Part shown: in pieces, positions 57,501-64,000 of the stretch | Position numbering within the stretch: position 1 is the first letter of the stretch | Layout of the letters: each line of letters begins with the position of its first letter | NCBI GenBank assembly: GCA_954871525.1 | Contig: OX940865.1 | Location: 5,084,001 to 5,148,000 of the forward strand | Length of the DNA stretch: 64,000 nucleotides | From: Parietaria judaica | Lineage: Eukaryota > Streptophyta > Magnoliopsida > Rosales > Urticaceae | Direction of reading: 5' to 3' | Program-made: the position numbers and the translations under genes | The notes under the pieces: model-generated | The model's database searches: none | What the model was told of the DNA's origin: nothing | Seen by the model: only the letters and a program-made list of their open reading frames with translations

Positions 57501-59331
57501 AGGGTACACTGTCATCATCACAATTGAAAGGACGAACATAAATCCCCAGAGATATATCGCGAGGTAAGGTCCTCCTTTCTGCAACAAAAACAAAAATAAA
57601 AGCATAAACAAAACATATATTTTCAAATAACCAAGAGAGAGGTGCAAAGTATTTAAGAGCATAATTAAAAAATATATATGAAAAACATTACAATGAGTAT
57701 TCCCAGAAACGAGGTTTAGTAGCTAGTTTGATTTTACCTGTACTATAATGATAATTGCAGACACAATAGGAGGACCAAGAAGGACGGCAAGGACAATTGA
57801 TTTAATCAAATCCCTAAAGAATAACCATATGGTTTGCTGCAAAATACATTGCAAATAATTGTAAATATGTATTAGATTAAATATTTAATATATGGTACAC
57901 AAGAAAATTAGTAAACCATAAAGAAAAAGAACAGGCGACATAAGCAATCAGATTGTAAATACGCACTTTATTAAAGCCATGGCGAGCCTCGATCACAAAA
58001 GTTGAATAGAGAGAGAAAGGCAAGTCAGTGATCTGCAAAAACATTCCAAGGAGAAATTTATAAATGTGTAAGCAGTAAGTTATAGTTACGAAAAAGTAAA
58101 AAATAAATACCAAGAACGCACCTGTGACCAAACCATGACACCGGCCAAGAAAGAAAGGGTATGTAGGATTTCATTCTCTGCATTGAGACCAAGTAACACC
58201 AAAAACTCTCCTGATTTCTACAGAAAATAAAATAAAATTAGACCATTTACAATGATCGTAAAGGCGGTTTTATGCAGCAGAAGAGAAACCGTAATCACAA
58301 ACCTTCCAGAAATAAGGCAACACCCCGTAGAACAAAATTGCCGATTCCATCAGTATAGTCACAAACTCGTGGACAAAATGGAAGTAGCTGAAAACCGAAA
58401 AAAATTGATTATAAGCGAAGAATAATAACGCAAAGAACAGATCTAATTCAATATGCATAACCAACTAATTATACCTTTTATCCAGACTATAAGCTCGAGA
58501 CTTTTTGAATTTCTCTTCGCTAATCACTCCTTCCAAAGTTTTTGGAAGGGTTGGCAGATTTAACGCCCTATGTTGCCGCAAATCCAGATACGACTCAAAC
58601 AAGTACATTACAATCATAAACCCTGAAGAAACAAGAGTAACAAAAACCGGGAAAACAAACTTAGAAACGGGCTGTAAGGAGCAAAAAAAAACGGAGAGCA
58701 CAATAAACATGATGTGAAATTCAAATTAACAACATAAACTGCATTTCATACAATTTCATACAATTTCGCGTTTTGAAAACCATTCTTTACGGTTTCGGTA
58801 TCGATATCATCAGTAGTTAACAAATGAATCACAACCGTTCAAAGCCTAGTCTTGCTATAAGTACCGAGACTATAAAAATTAAAACCTAGGTCGAAAATGT
58901 GCATTGGAACCTAGAATACACTTTTTCTTTCTTTCTTTCTTTCCAGGAATCAATTGAATATACGAAACTGCTTCTCTTGAATGTTCTCGGTATATTCTCT
59001 TGAATGTTGATATAAATAATATTTTGCGAGCATCCAAGTTCAGAAAAGATTCAGGATCAAAACCCCTAACCATCTGATACACAGACCGCCATTAAATCGT
59101 AACATCAGCTAAAACCAAGACACTAGCAAATGAACGCAAGCTGAACTAGAAGAGGAGAAACAAAGAGACAGGACAGAGTCCAGATTATAAGCGACAAGTT
59201 GAAGTTTTGAGTCGAAAACACAGAACCCGTTCGCGAGGAGCAAAGTGAGAAGACGGAGACTCCATGGAAATGACGGAGAGAGAGAGAGAGAGAAGATTAC
59301 CGACAACAGCTTCCATGTAGGGAAACGCCAT
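54556..59331 (-). CDS. STE24: CAAX prenyl protease 1 (STE24), 14 exons, one base short in exon 4
   Basis: Zinc metalloprotease (peptidase family M48) of the ER membrane that removes the last three residues of prenylated CAAX proteins. Exons (minus): 59331-59301, 58622-58475, 58387-58303, 58216-58122, 58032-57967, 57836-57738, 57578-57465, 57361-57251, 56644-56582, 56446-56354, 55797-55684, 55499-55428, 55139-55074, 54672-54556. All introns are GT-AG. The protein starts MAFPYMEAVVG and has several hydrophobic spans, zinc motif HELGH (~284-288), third ligand in EFQADAF (~362), and C-terminal KKEE, a KKXX ER-retrieval signal. Coding length is 1274 nt; one more base would give 424 aa, the length I recall for Arabidopsis STE24. 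The missing base is in exon 4 near 58201-58208, after KSGE. It is either a sequence error or a real frameshift. Confidence 0.93.
54847..54924. repeat. MITE-like hairpin in STE24 intron 13
   Basis: TACCCCCTGAACT...CAGTTTA at the left pairs imperfectly with TAAACTG...AGTTCAGGGGTA at the right. A further AGTTCAAGGGTA copy follows to about 54985. It lies between exons 13 and 14, away from splice sites. Confidence 0.6.
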
Positions 59332-59383
59332 GGGAGGGAAAGGAAATGCGCAGAGCTCAGAGAGCGAGAGAAGAGAAGAGAAT

Positions 59384-59412
<29 letters not shown>
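59276..59412 (-). promoter_or_regulatory. CT-repeat 5' UTR and intron-1 start of STE24
   Basis: (GA)n on the plus strand at about 59276-59292 (intron 1, right after the donor) and 59387-59412 (upstream of the ATG) read as CT tracts in the gene sense. Such tracts are common in plant 5' leaders. The transcription start is not determined. Confidence 0.5.
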
Positions 59413-59414
<2 letters not shown>

Positions 59415-60098
59415 CAAACATGAAATGAAATCATGCGATTATTTTTTATTTTATTTTATTTTTTATTTGTTTAGAGATTATATAAGAGATGATATGAATA
59501 ACTTAAATAAAAGGGTAAAATGCGGCTAAGGTACCTAATGTTTATATTTTTTGTGATTATGTACTTAATTTTTTTTGTGGCTAAAGTACCTAAAGTTTAT
59601 TCTCTTAAGGAATTTGGTTTCCTCCGTCAAACTTTGTTAGTGGTGTTTTAGATATTGGACAAATTACGGCTAAAGTACCCAATGTTTCAAAAAAATTGAA
59701 TTATGTACCTAAATTTTTTTAAAGTTGCTTCTATTATAAAAGTTGGTTTCTTCCGTCAACTCACATGCCTTTGACCGCCACATAATTTTTTTTTTATTTT
59801 TGAACCATTAAACAACTATAATCTAATAATAATTAAAATTAAATTTATAAAATAATTTAATAAGGTTATAAAACTTGTATTATGTTATGAAGCATTAAAT
59901 TTATAAAATAATTTAATAAGGTTATAAAACTTGTATTATGTTATGAAGCATTAAATTTATTTAGTTATTCAATATTATTAACATAAAAATCGAATTTGAT
60001 AGTCAAAATATATTTTAAAATATGAAGTTTTCTTAGTTAAAGATCGAATTTGAGAGTCAAGAACGAATCAAGAACCCTTTTTTGAGCCATGAGAATTC
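59413..60098. other. STE24 upstream region with tandem duplications
   Basis: 59523-59760 holds two related ~140-bp units sharing GGCTAA(A)GTACCYAATGTTT and TTATGTACCTAA-like phrases, possibly an old MITE. 59838-59960 is a near-perfect 56-bp tandem repeat (starts 59838, 59894, 59950) containing AATTTAATAAGGTTATAAAA. No gene is seen. Confidence 0.55.
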
Positions 60099-60107
60099 GA
60101 CCACCTC

Positions 60108-60206
60108 TTTTTTTTTAAGGCAGCTTTGCTGCATGTGGGGATTGAACCCACAACCTCCACTTTAGAGGTAGTCTGGTATTACCACTAGACTATCCTAGCA
60201 ACCACT
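60108..60206 (-). mobile_element. tRNA-derived SINE (99 bp) with perfect 9-bp duplication
   Basis: On the minus strand, a Pol III A box TAGTCTAGTGG (60192-60182) and B box GGTTCAATCCC (60148-60138) are spaced as in a tRNA. A short body and an A-rich tail (plus-strand T run at 60108-60116) follow. GACCACCTC flanks both sides (60099-60107 and 60207-60215). Duplication plus A tail make it a retroposed SINE rather than a tRNA gene. It is unusually short for a plant SINE. Confidence 0.85.
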
Positions 60207-60215
60207 GACCACCTC

Positions 60216-61110
60216 CTTTGGAATAGGTAGATGTCGAATTCAAGCTAGGGAGAGAGAGATCGGAAAACTTCCTTTTGGGGTATTATGTGTAATGAATTTC
60301 ATGAATAACATATTTCCTTTTCTCTTAATCTCCGTATATCTGTATATCTGAATAAGGTTTAGTTTAATGAGCTTCATGATTCACTTTAATCAAGCCCATT
60401 AACTTACTAATTAATCATATTAATTCTTTTGGCCCAATTAGTCAATCTCTAATCTTTGGACACAAGCTACAAGTTAACATATGATTAAGGAGTTTCAAAA
60501 ATCAATATCCATTTGTGTTGATTAAATTTTACAAGTTCACCAATAATCAATCAGTAATGCATAAAAAATAGTATTTACATATATTAATTATATAGAAATA
60601 AAATTGATTTTTTTATTAAAAAACTAAAATTTAATAATCTTAAAAATTTGTTTTAAAATAAAAAAAGTTCATTGGGTTATCACTTTTGAAGTACGATTTC
60701 GTCATTTTATTATTGCAAACAAAAAAAACTAATAAAGTTTAAAAGGCTTGGTCAAAGCCCGGAAGATCTGGTCCAATTGAAAAGACAACAAAGACTGGCC
60801 CGTGAAGCTGATCCAAAGCCCAAGAAAAGGCAACCGAGAATGGAAGCACGACCCAAGCTCAAGCCCAGATTCGTGGTCGACGGCGAGAAAGCCTCGGATT
60901 CCGTGGCGAGAAGGCTTTGGATTCCATCACTTAAAAGATTAACTAGCCAATTAATCAAGGCACTTAAGCAGCTTAATTAAAACTTAAAACCGCAGTATTT
61001 ATTGGACAACCTTAAAGGCAAGGAATTCCAACACCAAAGGATATACGTGTCAACTCGACATTTGTATTTCTGCTCTCAAAACTTGTACATCAAGTTCATA
61101 TACGATAAAC
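60216..61110. other. Intergenic stretch, no gene seen
   Basis: AT-rich. 60750-60960 is GC-richer and open on both strands without a recognisable domain. Confidence 0.4.
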
Positions 61111-62520
61111 TAGGGGTGAAAATTTTGGACTCGGTTCCCGGTTTCGTCCCGGTTGTCCCGGTTCCGGTCCCGGTACTGAACCGTTTTGATAAAAAAATCT
61201 GTTTTTTATTTTTAAAATACCCTAAAAAGGGACGTCCCGGTTCCGGTTTGAAAAACCAAAACCAAAACCAGTTTATAATATGAAATTCCCGATTATTTGA
61301 TCCCGGTTCCGGTTTTATGTCGTTTTTTCATTACTTTGTCGTTTTTTAATATGTCGTTTATGCAAAGTATCAACGGGACTGAACAAACTGAGATACATGA
61401 AATTGAAAGATATTTTAAGGATAAACAGAACGGGATGGATGTGAAGACCCAAGACTTCGACGTTCTTGTGTGGTGGCGGGCTAATTCTCACAACTATAAA
61501 GTTCTTGCCAAAATTGCAAAAGATGTGCTAGCTGTTCCGGTTTCTACGGTGGCGTCCGAGTCGGCGTTTCCCTGCGGAGGTCGAATTCTTGATTGTTTTA
61601 GGAGTTCCTTATCGCCTAATTCAGTGGAAGCCTTAGTCTTATTGAGGAATTGGTTACACGAGAGCAATGAATATACAGTGATGGGCGTGCACATGGATGA
61701 ATTGACGGCGTATATGGATTCTTTAACAATAGAAGATCCAAGTATTACTTGATCATTGAACTCACTATGTTAATTGTTAATACCTGCACTTGATCCTTGA
61801 ATCTAAGTTAATGTATGGGCTGTTTTTGGTTAATTCTTACAGATTTTGTTTCCGAATCTTCCCCAACCACTTCGATTCCCCTGCTAAGTCCGGAGTGCGT
61901 AATAATGCGAACAAGAAAGCGGAAAAGGCTAAAGGAAAGAAAAAATAATAATTTGTTTGTACTCGGGAGACGGTAGTTATTATTTTGCATTTGGATTTGG
62001 TATCGTGAACTCAGATTCGCACTTTGGTATTTTGGTATTTTGGATTTTGGATTTATACTCATATTTGGTATTTAGCATCTTTGATTTGTGTTTGAGATTT
62101 GTTAATTTACATTTTGAATTCGTACTCTTTTTTTCCTAGTTTCTGTCCCCGTTTATGTCCCGGATTTTGCTCCTAAAAAAACCAGATTTTTTATATGTGT
62201 CCTGGTTCTGGTCCCGGTTCCGGTTTAAAAAAAAAACCAAGATTTTTCAGTGCAAAAACCAAAACCAGTCATCAAAATCTGCATCCCGATTTAAAAGGGA
62301 CAGGGTCAAAAAACACTCAAATTCCCGATTCCCGGTTCTGGTTTCAGCATATTCGATAATTCTTTGTTTTGTACATCGCTTTTTCTTTTCTTATTGGTCA
62401 TTCCTAGTTGATTTTAACTAGTTTCTATAAATTAAAAGCGGGTTGACTACTTGTTACTCCGTGATTGGAGAGGCGAATTTCACCCTCAACCAGAACCAAC
62501 CGGAATTTTTTGGATAATCC
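61111..62520 (+). mobile_element. hAT transposon remnant
   Basis: The left end TAGGGGTGAAAATT fits the hAT terminal pattern. Both subterminal zones are dense in CCCGGTTCCGG-type motifs (61130-61320 and 62150-62340). Between them is a transposase C-terminus (61384-61752). The right end is not fixed: possible ends near 62407 and 62492 do not give a matching 8-bp duplication. Confidence 0.65.
61384..61752 (+). pseudogene. hAT transposase C-terminal dimerisation domain
   Basis: The frame has IHEIERYFKDK, FDVLVWWRANSHNY, VLAKIAKDVLAVPVSTV, ASESAFPCGGRILD, FRSSLSPNSVEALVLLRNWL and a stop at 61750-61752. This is the conserved hATC dimerisation region of Ac/RICESLEEPER-type transposases. The BED zinc finger and catalytic core are missing. 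It could not catalyse transposition. Confidence 0.88.
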
Positions 62521-63255
62521 GAGCATAATTTTTCTTTTAATTTATGAAAGAACGAACAAGATCATGCATCTTTGTAGAATGATCATTTCGAAACGACATA
62601 ATTTTATGGCAGCCATATACACCACAATTCCACAGTAGACTTGTTATTCCAAAACGACACGCAATCTTCCTATAAATATAGCAAAATACATGTCGATTAT
62701 AAAGTCAGGTGACTGAACATAGCCAATTAAACGACAAAAAAATACATCTCGTTTTTTGCCCGAGCGAATTATCATGAAACTAAATAAACGACATGCGTTT
62801 TATGCGAACTGAATATCACTGTTTGATTCTCTCCATACTTCCATATTTATATTAAACGACATGCAGTTTATCACAACCCACGTCGTTAGTCGTCGTTTGG
62901 CTATATATCACAAGAAACGACAATATATACAAAATCAAAACTATATAGATGTACAATTTCAGTTCAAGTTTTGCTTGAATTGCACGTTTTGACAATTTTA
63001 ATCAGACTTACCTTCTTCACACACAACTTGCGGGATTTCTCCCTCGGAACTTTCACCGGTCACCGGATCTTGTAGATGAAGATCTCCGACTTGGTCTCAG
63101 AATCTGCTTTAGTAACGCCATTTTGGGCACGTTCCAATGCTCAACGTGCCTGATTTTTTATTTTTTATTTATAACATTACGCAAAAGATCTCTTTGAATT
63201 GCGCACTCACAGTATAAAAAGAGGAAGTCCATGAAATTCAAACAAATTTTATTAC
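62521..63255. other. Stretch left of the partial gene, weak exon candidate only
   Basis: Repeated AAACGAC phrases occur at 62590-62930. A minus-strand stretch at about 63010-63095 is followed by GTAAGT and could be an exon of the gene at the right edge, but its frame does not join cleanly to the next candidate exon. Confidence 0.3.
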
Positions 63256-64000
63256 CTGCAAACTTTTCCAGATTGTGTGTCGAAGAAATACTCCGTATAC
63301 CCACTTGCTGCAAAATCGGCTTCAAATCTCAGATATCTAAAGCAAAAATGCAGTTCACAGGCATAGAGGTGAAACCCGGGACACGTATCGGGATTTAGTC
63401 CCTTTTCCGGCTCGGTTTTTCGGACTTTCCAAAACCAGGCTCAATCTTAATTTTGATAAAACCTTTTTTTTTTTAAAACCAAGAACCAAGATGAGACCGA
63501 GTAAAAACCGGACCGGTCTACTTTTGAAAATATTTGAGTTAATTAATATAGTAAAGGTAAAAAAAAAACTCGATAAAACTATATTCCAATCAAATAATAT
63601 ACGTGATCGAAAAGGAATCCGTTTTCTCGGCATGAAATAAGTAGGGATAAAATGGAATATATACCAGAAAGAATAGGCCTCCATGGAAATGCGAGGACAC
63701 AACTGAATCTCCAGTGGCCGATTCCCTTGTCCTGCGTTCAAAGAAGAAGCTTAAGGATTTTAAATCAATTGAGAAAAGCAAAGAAGCTTGGAAGGCAAGG
63801 CACCTCGAAATCCTCCCACTTCATGAGCTTCATGTCTGACTTCTCCAAAAGGGACCCGAAGTTGGTGCAGTTCCTCTTGAAACGGCGGAGCCCTCTGAAG
63901 GAAGAAGCCGGGTCGGCGAATTCGCAAGCCTCTTCGTAGGCGCCCAGCGTAAGGTCGCCTTTTAACACAAGAAACGGAAAATATTGGTCCCGAAGAGCTT
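63256..64000 (-). CDS. Unrecognised gene, partial, running in from the right edge
   Basis: Two candidate exons: 64000-63804 (open at the edge), including RDQYFPFLVLKGDLTLG and RGLRRFKRNCTNFG, with donor GAG|GTGCC; and 63307-63256, encoding SGYTEYFFDTQSGKVC between an acceptor TTTTGCAG and a donor GTAATA. The first exon has balanced, protein-like composition. I do not recognise the family. The intron carries a GGTTTTCC/CCGGG-rich stretch (63370-63530) that looks like hAT or MITE debris. Gene structure is tentative. Confidence 0.4.

Noticed and set aside
58465..58710. STE24 starting at an internal Met of exon 2 reading from intron sequence
   Set aside because: The upstream codons are intron 1. 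A short first exon at 59331-59301 joins in phase and gives the expected N-terminus.
60108..60206. A functional tRNA gene
   Set aside because: The A and B boxes are good, but the piece has an A tail and a 9-bp target duplication, and I see no convincing full cloverleaf. It is a SINE.
63360..63550. A second hAT-type MITE starting TAGAGGTGAAACCCGGG
   Set aside because: The start fits, but I found no matching right end or 8-bp duplication, so it is left as debris in a putative intron.

Overview
This is plant nuclear DNA, most likely from a eudicot. It is AT-rich and packed with nested LTR retrotransposons, Mutator-like (MULE) and hAT DNA transposons, MITEs and a tRNA-derived SINE. Two intron-rich host genes are recognisable, both on the minus strand: a receptor-like Ser/Thr kinase of the Arabidopsis At1g01540/At4g01330 type (38200-40669, 7 exons) and the CAAX prenyl protease STE24 (54556-59331, 14 exons). 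There are no bacterial features and no CRISPR array.

1-28040 is a nest built on one Copia family with very long LTRs (about 2.3-2.75 kb). A minus-strand copy (Copia-B, 7421-28040) holds three insertions. A plus-strand copy of the same family (Copia-A, 1-7420) sits in its 3' LTR. A young non-autonomous 8.9-kb LTR element (7526-16421, target duplication AAGAT) sits in its internal region. A 4.6-kb gene-capturing MULE (22251-26869) sits in its 5' LTR. The long 5' leaders of Copia-A and Copia-B share hairpins with compensatory base changes, an array of AU-rich hairpins, and a three-copy hairpin motif at fixed spacing.

28041-36127 continues the nest. It holds a 5'-truncated Copia element of another family, a further long LTR carrying a MULE that itself carries a hAT-type element, and the 3' end of a gypsy-type element.

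36128-64000 is the gene-bearing half. The kinase has a Mutator-type MITE about 310 bp upstream of its start codon. Between kinase and STE24 lies a decayed MULE-like region (about 42.1-50.4 kb) with an Ulp1-like protein lacking all three catalytic residues, the N-terminal part of a MURA-type transposase, an F-box pseudogene split by a solo LTR with a perfect target duplication (TGATA), and a same-strand dispersed ACCGCTA motif. STE24 is complete in exon structure but lacks one base in exon 4 in this sequence. To its right are a 99-bp SINE with a perfect 9-bp duplication, a hAT remnant, and the partial end of an unrecognised minus-strand gene at the window edge.

Kinase and STE24 probably form an ancestral gene pair (Arabidopsis At4g01330 and At4g01320, from memory) that transposons have pushed apart. 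All element boundaries come from reading termini, target duplications and copy-to-copy comparison by eye.
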